A stretch of 64,000 nucleotides of DNA. Origin: Eulemur rufifrons (Eukaryota; Chordata; Mammalia; Primates; Lemuridae). Both the position numbers and the translations under genes were made by a program. The notes beneath the pieces were generated by a model. The model saw nothing but the letters and a program-made list of their open reading frames with translations. It ran no database searches and was not told where the DNA came from. Position 1 is the first letter of the stretch. The number at the start of each line of letters is the position of its first letter. Shown here piece after piece: positions 12,661 to 28,910 of the stretch. The stretch covers positions 5,462,001-5,526,000 of the forward strand of contig NC_091006.1 of NCBI RefSeq assembly GCF_041146395.1, read 5' to 3'.

Positions 12661-13899
12661 TGGCATTCCTACCGTGCCCAGGCTAGCACAAATGGTGGGG
12701 CCCATGCCTGTTACTTCAAGGAGTGGCAGTGTTTCCACAGCTACCCTTCCCAGGGAATCTCAGCCCTTGTGTCTTTGAAGAATCAAAGAAAAACTTTTGA
12801 TTCTTCTTTCTCAGAAGAACTAGCAACCAGTGTCTCTCTAGTCACCCATCTTGAGAAAAACCAGCTTAATTATTTTAAAAGGCTCTATGTTCAATATTTA
12901 TACAGTGATGACAACATATTGCATATTGTTTACAATGTCACTTTTGACTTTGTTCAGCTATTCTTTTAAAGAAAAGTTAAGTTATTCCCAGTGATGATAC
13001 TGAGAATCCAAACCATCTATCCTTGGACACTGAGAACTAAGACCATCTACACCTGGACAAAACTTACTGCCTATATTAACATTATATTATTATTCTATTA
13101 TCTTTAGCATCACATCATTATTCCAGGCGACTTTTGCATAGGAAGATAAAACCTAAAAATAGTTTTATTGTGCATTACAATAAATTTTGAAAAGACCCAT
13201 CAACTTTTCAATAGAATTATCATCTACAGTTTACATCCCAAATCTCATATATCAAAAGTCCTTGCTTGACGTTTTCACTCATCCTAAACTGTAAAACTAA
13301 GATCTTCAAATAATCCTAACCAAATTCACAGATTGAAAGACCTTCTTTAGATAGACTTCAAAATCTAGATAAATCCAGCCTTGTCCTTTACAGTGGCTTT
13401 CTTACAATTATATGGGGAATTACAATTTTTTTTTAAAGTTATGGCCTTTTAGATAAGAATTTATCAGAATCTCTTTGTTCCTAAATTCAGATTGTGACAA
13501 ATATTTATTTTATTTTCTTTCAATGGATTACTAGTTTTAATTTGCTAAATTATAACAGCATATTTTCATAACTGATTCTGGACATATCTTTTTGGGTTCT
13601 CCTAGCAGGTTTTAACATCAGGATTATGACAAATTCATAAAAATAGATAATTTGCTATCTCAGCCTATGTCCTGAAAGAATTCATAAATTTCACCTACTT
13701 TGGTATCTTTTCTAGTGTAGCAATTTGACACAAAATATTTTTTGAAAAATTTTTTGCTGTAATTTTTTCAAGTTCCTTTTGGAGAAAAGTCTATTAAGAT
13801 TATACACCTCCAGTTAATTCTGATGTCAATTCAATTTCTTTATAATCAGGCTTATCGAGACTTTCAGATATATTATTAAAATGTGTATAATACCAACTT
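12661..13899. other. AT-rich intergenic DNA
   Basis: Only a short hairpin at 12777-12806 stands out, with 11-bp perfect arms and an 8-bp loop. No exon was recognised. Confidence 0.45.
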
Positions 13900-14045
13900 T
13901 TAAGTTTTTAAATTGAGATAAAACTCACATACCATAATAGTCACCCCTTTAAAGTATTACACGGTTCAGTGGTTTTCAGTATAGTCACGAAGTTGTGAAA
14001 TCTACAGCACTAATTCCACAATATTTTCATCACTCAGAAAAGATA
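13900..14045 (-). mobile_element. L1M 3'-end fragment, antisense
   Basis: 'aaattgagataaaactcaca' and 'ggttcagtggttttcagtat' are typical of the antisense 3' end of old mammalian L1 elements. Confidence 0.6.
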
Positions 14046-14644
14046 GTTCTTTTAAGTTTAAATATATAGTCATTTCAATTTCTCATTTACAATGCTGTTC
14101 ATTTGTCATTCCTATTTCACCTCAAGAATCACTTGTTTCCTTTTTTTCCTTCCATCATATAATCAAATTTTCTATTTTAGATCCAGTTTTTTTTCTTTCA
14201 TTTTTTCTCCCTTTTTAATAATACCATACTCTTACCACAATTCATTTTGTCTTGTTTTAGCTCCTTGGGTTCAATATTGATTTTATTTATATTCTTTCTA
14301 GTATTTCAACATATGCATGCATATTGGAATATTGGGTTATAAACTTTCAATACAACTTTTACTGCCACTCACAGGTTTTTCAGTTGTGTTCTCATTTTCA
14401 TTCACATTTAAATAATGTGTATATTAGAGATTTATTTCCTTAACCTGTGTTAATTAAGAGGGGACACTGAATTAATATTCAGATATTTGATTGCTATCCT
14501 ATTGTTACTATTTCTTCTAGTCAAAGAATGTGACTTGTATGCTTTCTGCTTTTGGGGGCAACAAATTATTAGGAAAAATATTAACTCCTCCTTTTTTGAC
14601 AGCTGTACTTTCAACCACAAATCATTATATCCACAGAGTTTTAT
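14046..14644. other. AT-rich intergenic DNA, nothing recognised
   Basis: The stretch is low in complexity and T-rich, with no supported element. Confidence 0.4.
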
Positions 14645-15553
<909 letters not shown>

Positions 15554-15892
15554 GGCCGGGTGCAGTGGCTCACGCCTGTAATCCTAGCACTCTGGGAGGC
15601 CGAGGCGGGTGGATTGCTCAAGGTGAGGAGTTCAAGACCAGCCTGAGCAAGAGTGAGACCCCGTCTCTACTAAAAATAGAAAGAAATTATATGGCCAACT
15701 AAAATATATATAGAAAAAAATTAGCCGGGCATGGTGGCGCATGCCTGTAGTCCCAGCTACTCGGGAGGCTGAGGCAGTAGGATCACTTAAGCCCAGGAGT
15801 TTGAGGTTGCTGTGAGCTAGGCTGACGCAACGGCACTCACTCTAGCCTGGGCAACAAAGCAAGAGTCTGTCTCAAAAAAAAAAAAAAAAAAA
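15554..15892 (+). mobile_element. Alu SINE, strepsirrhine type
   Basis: A sense Alu from 'ggccgggtgcagtggctca' to its poly-A tail. 'aaatatttta' repeats on both flanks. It lies about 0.6 kb downstream of the ZNF383 stop codon. Confidence 0.95.
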
Positions 15893-16505
15893 CCCAAATA
15901 TTTTAGAACAAAAAACATGCATCCAAAGGTAAATTTGGGGTCATATTAACGAGGACAGCTTTTATCACTGCAAAAATTAGGAAGCAACTATAACATGAAT
16001 AGTAATTTTAAAAAGTCATTAAATATGTCATTAAAAATAATAAAAATCTATGTTTACTGAAATGGCAATCATGATTTTTTTTGGCATGATAAAAGCACTT
16101 ATTTATGGATTTGCTGTACCAAACTGAAAGGAGTCATCTATAAGTGTGATTACAATGAATTTTGACTTTTAAAAGTCACACAAGTCAGTGTGACACTGGC
16201 ATAAGCCCAAATACATAGATGAGAAAAGATAGCTCTGAAAACACAAGCAATTATACATAAGAATATAAGGTATCACCAAGAAAGTAGAATCAAACAATGG
16301 AGAAGGACAGAATTACCTAACAACTGGCATTGGCACAAGATTGAGGGGAGAGGGAATATCAGTTTAGATTCTGAATTTATAATTCAAAGTAAAGTACATT
16401 TGGATTCAAAACTTAAATATAAAATAAAAAGTAGTGACTTTTTTCACTATTAAACATGAAATTTTATTTAAAAGATTAGGAAGGTGACAAGAGCTTTAAT
16501 TTTTA
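15893..16505. other. 3' flank and 3' UTR region of the ZNF383 gene
   Basis: This is AT-rich DNA downstream of the minus-strand stop codon. The first AATAAA on the minus strand lies at 16463-16468, giving a 3' UTR of well under 100 nt if used. Whether the real 3' UTR runs further cannot be seen. Confidence 0.45.
16463..16468 (-). promoter_or_regulatory. ZNF383: Candidate poly(A) signal of ZNF383
   Basis: AATAAA on the minus strand lies about 40 nt after the stop codon. Context is weak and a distal site is possible. Confidence 0.3.
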
Positions 16506-18239
<1,734 letters not shown>

Positions 18240-18850
18240 ATAAAGAATAGATTTAGTTTTTGTCCCTGGTTCCTGGCACAGGCTTCAAAAACCCTTGGAA
18301 TGTTCTGAGTGATAGCACTATCTTTGTTATGCTAGTAAGATAACTCATGGTGGGCTCTTAAAAAACTTCAGGATAGGGGCTGGTCCCCAGAAAGACCAAG
18401 TATGTGATTACAGGGATGGGACTTTCAGCTGCCTGACCTCTGGGAAGGGAGAGAGGCTGGAGACTGAGTGGCCAATGACTTAATCAATCATGTCTATCTA
18501 ATGGAACCTCAATAAAAATTCTGGAAACTAAGGCTAAGTGGAACTTTCTGGCTGGTGAACACATTGATGTGCTGGGAAGGTGACACACTCTGACTCCACA
18601 GGGACAGGGCATGCAACCTCTGCCTAGAAATCTTCCAGATCTTGCCCTAATATGTATCCTTTATAATAAAACTGCAATCTTAAATATAGAGCTTTCCTGA
18701 GTTCTATGAGTTGTTTTAGCAAATTATTGAAACTAAGGGGGCCTTGGAAACCCCTAAATTTATAGCCAGTTCATTGACTTGTAGGTGGCCTGGGGACTTC
18801 CAAGACTTGCAGCTGGCATCTAAAGTGAGAGCAGTAAGTACTGTGGGGAA
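18240..18850 (+). mobile_element. Probable old ERV LTR, family unassigned
   Basis: The text 'atcaatcatgtctatctaat', 'ggaacctcaataaaaattct' and 'cctttataataaaactgcaa' has the polyadenylation-rich layout of an old mammalian LTR that I half recognise but cannot name. No terminal repeats or target duplication were confirmed. Confidence 0.35.
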
Positions 18851-19224
18851 CTGTGGGGTTTGCACTAATTCTGAATAGTGTCAGAATTAAACTGCAGTAC
18901 ATCCAACAGAGTAAGCTCCACAATAAAGGATATGGTGGATGAAATTTGAAAGCATTAACTGAGGGTCATCCACATGAGGGGCAAGCCAGAGGTTAAGTCT
19001 AAGGTATTAAACTAATGTGATGTTAAGTGGCAGACAGGGAAACTCAGAATATTTTACATACTGGGGATTCAGTGAAAATACTATTTGCCTTGGAATTTTG
19101 AGATGCTGATCTTGGGAGAAGAGAGACTTGTTCATGTACCACCCCAGTAATTGAAAGGAGAGGCAGCTATAGTTTGAGGAAGACAGAAAGAAATTAAGAC
19201 ATAGTACAACATACTGCCATGAAA

Positions 19225-19440
19225 AGATGACAGGAACCAGAAGCAGATTGATGAGAGCTGAGTTCCAATTCTGATAGTTAATTGCTGTATGCTCCCAAGC
19301 AATTACGTAACCTCTCTAAGCTACCATTTTTTCATTTGCAAAAGGGGAATAAAGCTAACTCATGATTACTGGGAGGATAAGGGGAAACGAATGTAAATGT
19401 CTTGGAGTGAAAGTATTCTGTATTTGATAGCTATTACTAT
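19225..19440 (+). repeat. MIR SINE fragment
   Basis: 'gagttccaattctgatagtt', 'gcaattacgtaacctctcta' and 'ttcatttgcaaaaggggaat' follow the MIR consensus order. Confidence 0.6.
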
Positions 19441-19639
19441 GGAAGAATTTCTTACTAAAAATGGGGATAGTAGGTGAATTAAATGGTTTGAAGACATCAA
19501 AATAGAGCATATTGGAACATTTTAAACCAGAAACAGGGAATTCATTCCAACACAACCTTTTCTCTCCTACCCTATATGATCTTTCAGTAACTTTCATCTG
19601 GTTAAGCTCCTAAGTAACCTTTTTAAAACTGTCCTCTTC

Positions 19640-20000
19640 TATCTCCACTGCCAATGCCATCTTCCAAACCAGATCATCTCTTAGCCAGAACATTGAAGTA
19701 GCCTTTTCAGTCTCCTCACCAAGCTCTCATACCCTTTATTCTATTCAGGGACCAAAATGACATTTGGCCTAGCTTTCTTCCACTGCTCAAAATCCAAATT
19801 CCTCATAATCTCCAGCAAAGGCTGAATGCTGTGGTTCCTGCCTGTCTGTCCAAACCTTGACTCACGCTCCACTCCCACTTGCTCATGGGGCCTAGCAAGA
19901 CTGGCTTTCTTTCAGTTCTTCAAACACACCAAGCTTTTCCCTCGTATCGGGGCCTTCACAGGGGTTCTTCCCTCTACCTGGAGTTTTCTTCTTTATTAAA
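19640..20000 (+). repeat. LINE-2 3' fragment
   Basis: 'tcaaaatccaaattcctcat', 'gcaaaggctgaatgctgtgg' and 'ctctacctggagttttcttc' follow the L2 3'-end text in sense orientation. Confidence 0.5.
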
Positions 20001-20299
20001 ACACTAAATAACAAAACCTAGCAGTCAGCCTAGTACTATAGAAATTCTGAAGTAGTGATGAGCACAAATTTTTCAATAAGTCTACAATAACAGTAAAATG
20101 ATATTAAAATATCTGTGATTGCCATTCATGAAAAAGTCACAGAAACTACTAATACTACTATGGTTTGTTGCATACACCACAATAGGAAGAAATGCTAAAT
20201 CTCAATTACAGGTTACTAACAATGTATTTTTTTTCTTCTCATTCAAGTTCATGGATTCCTTAAATCCTATCCAAAGGAATCCAAAATTAGGAACCTCTA

Positions 20300-20700
20300 A
20301 GCAAGAGTGATCCTTTAAAAATGTGATCATGTCACTCTGCTAAGTCATGCAGTGAATTTACATCTCATTCAGAACAGAACTCAAGGTCCACAGGACCCAA
20401 AATCATCTGCAGGCACACTCCTCACCTCCCATCCCTACGTGCCCCAGCATGCAAACACACACACACACACACACACTGTTACTTTCCTGATCTCCTCTTA
20501 GAGAATTCCCTCTTTGTTCATTCTACTCCAGCCACAATGGTGGGAGTCAAAAAGCTCCAAACTCAGGTACTTTGTTTTTCCTATTCCCTTTGCCTAAATC
20601 TCTTCTGGGAGATATTTACATTACTTGTTTACTTACCAGGACTTTACTAAAATACCATCTCATTAGAGATGATTTCTCTAACCTCCCTTCATAGCATTTA
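20300..20700 (+). repeat. LINE-2 3' fragment, proximal half
   Basis: 'atgtgatcatgtcactctgc' through 'ctcccttcatagcatttatc' follows L2 near its 3' end. A (CA)n run at about 20454-20477 and a MaLR LTR at 20869-21187 interrupt it. The L2 continues beyond the LTR. Confidence 0.6.
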
Positions 20701-20724
20701 TCACCACCATTTATCACGGTTTAT

Positions 20725-20868
20725 ATACATATGATGATACATAAATATAATGTGTTAATATATGTTATATATATTAATATATAATTATATAAATATAAAT
20801 ATGTAATTATATAAAATTTACTTATATGTTATATATTGATATTATATATTTTGATATGTTTATTTTCT
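20725..20868. repeat. TATA-rich low-complexity tract
   Basis: Alternating A and T with 'ttatatatattaatatataa'-like runs, directly abutting the MaLR LTR. Confidence 0.8.
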
Positions 20869-21187
20869 GTTATGGCTTTAATGTGTCCCCTCCAATATTC
20901 AGGTGTTACCAATGTGACAGTATTAAGAGATGGGACCTTTAAAGAGGTGATTAGGCCATAAGTTCCTCCCTTATGATTGGGATTAGGTACCCTTATAAAG
21001 GGGCTTCACAGAAGGAGTTGGCTCTCCCTTGCCCTTTTGCCTTTTGCCATGTGAGGGTGCAACAAGAAGACCTTCACCTTGATCTTGGACTTCTCAGTTT
21101 CCGAACTGTGAGAAAATAAATTTCTGTTCTTTATAAATTACCCAGTGTGAGGTATTCTGTTATAGTAGCATAGAATGGACTAAGATA
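20869..21187 (+). mobile_element. MLT1-like MaLR solo LTR
   Basis: It begins 'tgttatggctttaatgtgtc' and ends 'agaatggactaagata'. Inside are 'gggattaggtacccttataa', 'gccatgtgagggtgcaacaa' and 'ttgatcttggacttctcagt', all standard MLT1 LTR landmarks. It is nested in L2. Confidence 0.85.
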
Positions 21188-21312
21188 TTTTCTTACCCTC
21201 TGGAATGTAGGTTCCAGAAGTGCAGAGCTTTGGAATACTTTGATCAGTAGTACTATAATCCCAGAACTTGGACCAATGCTTGGTATATAGTAGTGCTCAA
21301 TAAACTCTTCTG
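21188..21312 (+). repeat. LINE-2 3' terminus, distal half
   Basis: 'ctctggaatgtaggttccag' and 'tatagtagtgctcaataaac' resume the L2 3' end after the LTR insertion. Confidence 0.6.
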
Positions 21313-22106
21313 GTTCTCCTACTTTATCCCAAATCTCTCCTTCTCTGCTACCTCTTCCTTTTCAATATAGGCACAGATCCCCTATTTCCCTCCAATAATG
21401 TCTCTATACATGGCGATTGCTATCACTTCCAAAGCTCGTTACTATATCAGTATTAATTAATTACACTTCTACATATTTAGCCTTTGAATTTCGGCTAAGC
21501 TCCCTATCTGACTTCTCTTTTACTGTATTCTACTTTGTGGAAATTATTTATGGATATATTTTAGCATCACTTTTAGACTTCAAGTTCTTAAAGCTGACAA
21601 AATTAGTAAACGTAGCACCTGGCAGACTCTCTTACACAAATTAGGAAATCAAAATGTTGGAAAAAATCCAAGACAGATTGTTGAAACAAATCACTGACAA
21701 GCAGCAATAGTGAAGACCAGTAGTTGGGCAGAGGATGGAGGGAAGTGTGGACAGACACAATTATATTATTCTTGGGAGTGGTAATAGAAGACACCCATAC
21801 AAGTTCAAATGTAAAAGGAAGAAAAGCTAACAAGGAGCTGGATCTACAATATGGGTAAAAGAGTTTTCTTTGGAGAAGTGAAAGGTACCTTCTGCTTGAA
21901 ATTAAGAAAAGTGTTGGAGAACAGTAGTAGAAAGAGTGGTAAGTGAGGGAAAGGATGAAACAGATTATTTGTAAATGTGTGCCTAAAGGAGTTAGTTTTC
22001 TCCACAGGCCTAGGTTCTTAATGGGAGCTTCCACGACAATATCTCAAGGGTCTGTTTACTCACTGACTAGTTGAGTTATGAGTTATTGCCTATAATGCCC
22101 TACTTC
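21313..22106. other. ZNF383 intron, nothing recognised
   Basis: There is a 143-codon minus-strand ORF at 21603-22034 without recognisable features. It is regarded as chance. Confidence 0.4.
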
Positions 22107-22436
22107 TTTTTTTTTTTTTTTTTTTTTGAGACAGAGTCTCGCTCTGTTGCCTAGGGTAGAGTGCCATAGCGTCAGCCTAGCTCACAGCAACCTCAAACTC
22201 CTGAACTTAAGCAATCCTGCCTTAGCCTCCCAAGTAGCTGGAACTAGAGGCATGTGCCACCATGCCCGGCTAATTTTTTTTGTATATATTTTTAGTTGTC
22301 CAGATAATTTCTATTTTCAGTAGAGACGGGGTCTCGCTCTTGTTCAGGCTGGTCTCGAACTCCTGACCTCGAGCGATCCTTCTGCCTTGGCCTCCCAGAG
22401 TGCTAGGATTATAGGGGTGAGCCACCACACCCGGCC
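22107..22436 (-). mobile_element. Alu SINE just inside the ZNF383 intron
   Basis: It is a full dimer with 'atgccctacttct' flanking both sides. It has the same orientation as the gene, and its 5' end is only 38 bp from the KRAB-B exon boundary at 22475. Confidence 0.95.
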
Positions 22437-22469
22437 TGTGATGCCCTACTTCTGTCCAGTCATTTTTCA

Positions 22470-22574
<105 letters not shown>

Positions 22575-22746
22575 TCATGAGAAAAGATATGGAACGTGGT
22601 TATGCTATGAGTAAATCAGATCCAGTCCCTTGATGATCAAGGAAGAGATGCCACTACAGGAACAGCCAAAGAAAGATGAAGATTCAATAGCCCACTGGAG
22701 TTGCCAATTTCCCACTCTTCCTTTTCATTTTAGCTCAAACTATTTA

Positions 22747-22980
<234 letters not shown>

Positions 22981-23464
22981 TTACTTATGTAATAGAAGAA
23001 ATATTTCAGAGACTACTGTGCTTATATTGTGGGGTAATGCAAATGAGGAATTATATTGGTGTCCCTAAGAAGCAATGTCTTTGGATCTCAGAAGTAGATT
23101 GAAGAGTAATGAGTTTGTTTTATATTAAACAAACAATTCCTGACTCTGTCCATTGAAAAGGCCTAGAAAGAATGAGTTGCCTAGTAGCAAAGAACACCCC
23201 AGTGCCTAGATTGTAGTTTCTAGGTACCATTTTCAAATAAACGGAACCAAGGTCCTTTGGAGAAAGAGCTGATTTCAGGATTAAGTCAGAAATGCACACG
23301 ATCAGTCTGAACATCTTGTTATACAAAAAAGCAAGAAAGCTACCAAAAACATTAGGAACATGTTGAAAAGACTCAGGAACCAACTTGAAGAAGCTCCCAC
23401 TGGCCAAAAATGGTATAACTTGTATATCAAATAATAAGGATAATAAGTGCAATAGACTGATCAT

Positions 23465-24083
<619 letters not shown>

Positions 24084-24254
24084 CTAAATTCTAATTCAAA
24101 TGCATGCTTTAAAAAAATGAAAGTTATCAAAATTTGAACACAATCAGATATTGATGATATTAAATTATTTTTAACGTTTTTAGACACAGTAATGGCATAG
24201 TAGTTACATTTTTTAAAATAATCCTTATCCTTATAGATGCATACCAATTTCTAC

Positions 24255-24440
24255 TTACTTCAAAATAATCCAGTGTGTGGGAGTGAAGGCAGTGGAGTGT
24301 GCATGAAGCAGCACAGATGAAATAAGATTAACTCTGAGTTGATAATTATTAAAGCTGGTGGTGAGTATGTGTAGTTCATAAGACTAATCTACTTTTTTAT
24401 GTCTGAAATTTTCCCTAATAAAGATTTTTTTTTTAAAAGA
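24255..24440 (+). mobile_element. L1M 3' end fragment
   Basis: 'gagttgataattattaaagc' and 'gtctgaaattttccctaata' are the usual sense 3' end of old L1 elements. Confidence 0.6.
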
Positions 24441-24889
24441 AGGAGGTGGCAGAGATTACATGCAATAGATAATCTCCAAGCTCCTATTCACTTGTATAGC
24501 CTTGATTTAGACAAAATTGTAACAATTCTGTGGTGAGAAAAGAAGTAGAGAGTGCAATATAGCAAATCTAAATCCATACAAACCTTGCAAGGAAATAGCT
24601 AGAAAATGCCTAAACTTTATCAAGACATAGAATTATAGTCCCTGGGAGAGAGCTATGAAAAGAGATGCTTATGAAAATATTAATGCTAGTTGAAAAAATA
24701 AGGAGCACTTAGGGATGGTATAGGATTATCTAGCTAGAATAAAAGGAAATGGGGACTGGGAAGAGGGACTCTGTTAGCCAGAAATGTCAGGATAAGGAAA
24801 GCACATGCTCACTATTTGTAGTTTTTGTTTGTTTATCTGTTTTTTTAAAAGCTTGAATGTCAGGAAGACAAGAAAAAGCATCAACTCAC
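24441..24889. other. ZNF383 intron, nothing recognised
   Basis: No repeat or exon was supported in this stretch. Confidence 0.4.
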
Positions 24890-24946
24890 CTTGGCCATGG
24901 CTTTCAATATTGCAGGAGATGATCAGTCCTCCTCAAGGTTGTTCTC
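24890..24946 (-). CDS. ZNF383: Start-codon exon (Met-Ala-Lys)
   Basis: The minus strand carries an acceptor 'cctttttcag', 48 nt of 5' UTR, then ATG GCC AAG at 24898-24890 followed by the donor GTGAGT. Only nine coding bases lie here. The start has purines at -3 and +4. The three codons join KRAB-A in frame (M-A-K-G-S-V), the usual arrangement in this KRAB-ZNF group. At least one untranslated exon upstream, probably near the 33.7-kb island, is expected. Confidence 0.9.
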
Positions 24947-25574
24947 CTGAAAAAGGATAGTGTTCTGAGAATACAGGGCTGGGGAAGTAAAGAAATCCTC
25001 CAGGAGCCACGCTAGTCTTACAGCTCTCATAATGGCCATATAAAACTACCTCCACTTCCCTTGGTCTTAGGATATAGCTCTGGTTAGTGGAAGTGTGGAA
25101 CAAATTCTACTACTTCCTCAACCCTAGCAACCCCAGGCTTTAGCTGCAGCAAGATGAATCCTGGGTAGCTTGATCCAAGGGGAGACAAGAACCCAGATTC
25201 ACTCTCTCACACCCAAACAACCTAGGTCCTGCCTCTGTGGTGGGATTCAGGCCAGAACTTGCCCCACCTCAGTGATGTTGCTCTGAACTGAAGACTCTGC
25301 TACTAAGGCATGCCCTGAGCAGATCCCTCCTCGGCAGCCCTCAGGTGCCCAAGCCAGACTCACTCAAATGGTGCCCCTTTGGCCAGGAATACAGTACACT
25401 CAGATCAGAAGGGCCAGAGACTTCCCTAATCAAGTCTTCTCACTTCCCAACCCCAAGAAATTCAGTCAACTTCCACCACCATGTGAGAGTGCGCGCACAC
25501 ACACGCACAGATGCACTCATTCTTAACTTTTAGCTCTGTGTTTTACTTTGCCTGTGTGTTTTTGCCACTCAGAG
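24947..25574. other. ZNF383 upstream intron, nothing recognised
   Basis: Moderately GC-rich single-copy sequence with a short CA run at about 25493-25508. Confidence 0.4.
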
Positions 25575-25867
25575 GGCCGGGTGTGGTGGCTCATGCCTGT
25601 AATCTCAGAACTTTGGGAGGCCAATGGGGGAGGACTGCTTGAGGCCAGGAGTCTGAGACCATCCTGAGCAAGAGCGAGACCCTGTCTCTATAAAAAATAG
25701 AAAAATTAGCCAGCTGTGGTGCCGTGTGCTTGTAGTCCCAGCTATTCTGGAGGCTGAGGTGGGAAGATTGCTTGAGCCCAGGAGGTTGAGGTTGCAGTGA
25801 GCTATGTTAGTATCACTGCACTCCAGCATAGGCTACAGAGCTAGACCCTGCCTAAGAAACAAATAAA
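25575..25867 (+). mobile_element. Alu SINE, old (AluJ-like) dimer
   Basis: It runs from 'ggccgggtgtggtggctcat' to an A-rich tail. It is more diverged than the strepsirrhine-type copies and lacks their 'ctatatata' linker. Confidence 0.9.
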
Positions 25868-27714
25868 AAGTCAAACTGCTAGCTTTTCTTTTATAGCTTT
25901 TAGGTAAGATCTTTCTCACTCTACCCATATTTATATAAATTTCTCTTTCTTCTACAATTTGAATGCTTTCATTTGTCACACTTAAATCTTTTAATCAATT
26001 ATTTTGGCATAAAATTATTTGGTAAAAAAACTATATTATCAATTATAATTTTATTTTAGTACAATATATGAATTAGGAGTCCTACTTAATTTTTCCCCTA
26101 GTAGGGGCTACCTCAGGTATACCAAAGGCATATATGAATATTAATTGTTTCATGGGACTTAGTATTTTATATACTACTAAGAAAGAAAAAAACTATGTAA
26201 GAAATAACCTGACTTCAGATATGTTAAAATGAGGAAAAAAGTTAGCTTTACAATAGATGACTATGGAATATATTTTCCCTACTGATGTAAATGCTACCAT
26301 TATCCTAGATGACACGTTTGGATCAATTTATGGTTCTATTTTGGCTCAGTCATCTGTTTATCCTTTTATCAGTTTCATACTCTGAATTTATTATACTTTT
26401 AAAATGTTTAAGTATTTTAATAAAAAAACCTCTCATTACTCATCTCTTTCGAAAGTTTCCTGGTACTCTTTTCCACATGAACTTAGATCAGTTAAAAAAA
26501 ATCATACTGGTATTTTTCTTGGGACTGCATAAAAAGAACAGATGATTAACTTAAGGAATTCTGACATCTTTATGATGTTGAGTCTTGCTCTCCTAGAACA
26601 CAAAATACCTTTCTATTTATTAAAGTCGCTTGTGTCCTTATGGAACATTTTAAAGTTTTCTTCGTGTGGATCATGCACATTTCTTATTCAGCTTACTCCT
26701 AGATATTGCATACTATTTTTTGTGGCCATTATTAAATGGGGGTCTTTTCACAGTGTATCTTCTATTTTTTTAAATATGCCTGTCATTCTCAGTTTAGAAG
26801 TCCCAGAGAAGGAAAGCAAGACATTAATAATAGGGACCACGACACTCTGAATTCCACAGTGAGAACCTTGGCCATCTTCCATAGGACTTGCAAAGGAGCA
26901 AGCTGGAAAGTGATTTTGTGCCTTTGATTCAATTCAAAAACTATTCCAAAGGTATTTCAGAGACTGGTGTCTATGAGGGAAGGTCGTCTTTGAGAGATGG
27001 TATATTTCCGAACAGCACTGATGTGTTCTGTATTCCCACCTCATAAGTAAAAGAGGGGACTGCAGTGCCACCACAGTTCCAACTGGAATATGGTGAGAGT
27101 TCTTAGGAAAGCTTTCCTTGTGTCCCCAGAATTTAGAAGGCACAAAGACTGGGGCCTAATTCCCTCTTGGGACTAGTTATGGACCCCACAGTAGGCACTG
27201 ACCGGGGCCCAAGTTTGTTCCAAGCCTACCAAGAGAATTTCCAGTAGGGTACCTATGACCTCTAGAGAAAGGGTGGAGGATTGATGCTCCAAGGCTGAAT
27301 GAAGGAACTGTAGGCAGCCAGCCGGAATAGAGCCATTAGCTCCTCCTCACAAAGAGTTGGTGGGAAGCTCCTAGTTCAAGGAGACAGAAGTTAAACTTTA
27401 AAGTTTATGGTATTGACTAGTACAGTGATATGGACACTATAATGACTAAAATAAAACTGATTTTGTAACTGAAAGAAACCAGAAGACTTTTTATTATCCA
27501 ACAATGACTGAAAAATGCATCCAGGGGCAGGAAATCAACTGGCCCTCAAAGAAGCTTGACAGAAGTTATGGGAAAGAATAAAGCTAGTTTCCCATGGAGT
27601 ACTATCTTTCTAATAGATTTAGGAAAAAAAAATGTTAATAGTGCTGATAGTGCCTTCTTCCCAATTTTACTGGGAATGGTTCTAGTATTTCATAATTAGA
27701 CATGAGGTTGTTTT
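25868..27714. other. Intron sequence, partly old L1-like
   Basis: About 26300-26760 reads like decayed antisense L1 ORF2 ('ttctattttggctcagtcat', 'ctcctagatattgcatacta'). The remainder to 27714 is unassigned and contains no supported exon. Confidence 0.35.
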
Positions 27715-28150
27715 TGTTTTTTTTAAAACTTTTTATTATAGAAATTTCCAAACATACACAAAAGTAGACTTAAAATAGTATAAAGAACCCCTATGTACCC
27801 ATTAACCAGCTTCAACAATTATCAGGTCATAGCCAATATTATTTTATCTAGACTTCCACCAATTGTAGGTTACCTTTACTTTTTAAAAACAGGTTTATTG
27901 AGACAAACTTAACATACCATACAAGTCCCCCACTTAAAGTATACAGTTCAATGTTTGTTAGTATATGCACCAGAATCTAATTTTAGAACATTTCACGTCC
28001 CATAAAGAATTCATGAGCAGTCAATCCCCATTTTCTCTCCCTCCTCTACCCTTAAGCAACCACTAATCTACTTTCTACCTCTAAGGACTTGCCTATTCTA
28101 GACATTTCATACAGATAGAATCATAGAATATGTGGACTTTTAGGACTAGA
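27715..28150 (-). mobile_element. L1M 3'-end fragments, antisense
   Basis: 'tttccaaacatacacaaaag' and 'taacataccatacaagtccc' are two different old L1 3' ends lying side by side. Confidence 0.65.
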
Positions 28151-28587
28151 TTTTTTTATTCCATAACATGTTTATTGTGCAAAGTCTGATTTAATTTTCT
28201 CCTCAGTAATTACTAATCCCATGCCCCCAATATCTATCAAAAGTATGAAAAATTTTTAAAGGCTGAGAGAATCACTTACCATAAGAAAACTATAGAAAAG
28301 TCAATGTGAACACAAACCTTAAAAAGAAAGCTTTCGTGGGTGGGGTGGGGTTGGTAAAAATTAATTAATTAATTAAAAAAAAAAAAGCTTTCAGGTAGCC
28401 AGAAAGGTGACTGCCCCTTGTCCATCAAGCAATGCATGTTTGTGGGGAACCTGGTGCTAAATCATTCATAGACAACCTGCTTCTGTGTCGGGTTTCATAC
28501 ATAGCAGAGCAGCTCCCTAACTGCAATCTACTGAAAGTCAGCCCTTGACACATGAGTTTAAAAAAAAAAAAAAAAAAAAGCTTTCAT
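28151..28587. other. Intron spacer with A-rich runs
   Basis: Contains poly-A runs near 28375 and 28561 and no recognised element. Confidence 0.4.
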
Positions 28588-28910
28588 GCTGGGCGTGGTG
28601 GCTTATACCTATAATCTCAGCACTTTAGGAGGCCAAGGCAGGGAAGATCACTTGAGCCCAAGAGTTTAAGACTAGCCTGGGTAACACAGCGAGACCCTAT
28701 CTCTACAAAAAATTTAAAAATTAGCTGGTTGTGGTGACACATGCCTGTAGTCCCACCAGCTACTTGGGAGGCTGAGGCAGGAGGACTAGTTGAGCCCAGG
28801 AACTGGAGGCTGCAGTGAGCTGTGATCATGCTACTGCACTCCAGCCTGGGTGACACAGTAAGACCCTGTCTCTTAAAAGAAAACGAAAAAGAAAAAAAAA
28901 AAGGAAAAAA
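28588..28910 (+). mobile_element. Alu SINE, old (AluJ-like) dimer
   Basis: It is a sense dimer from 'gctgggcgtggtggcttata' to an A-rich tail. 'aagctttca' flanks both ends. Confidence 0.9.

Noticed and set aside
12777..12806. Hairpin with 11-bp arms as a microRNA or terminator
   Set aside because: The arms are far too short for a microRNA precursor and no transcript context is visible; A/T-rich hairpins of this size occur by chance.
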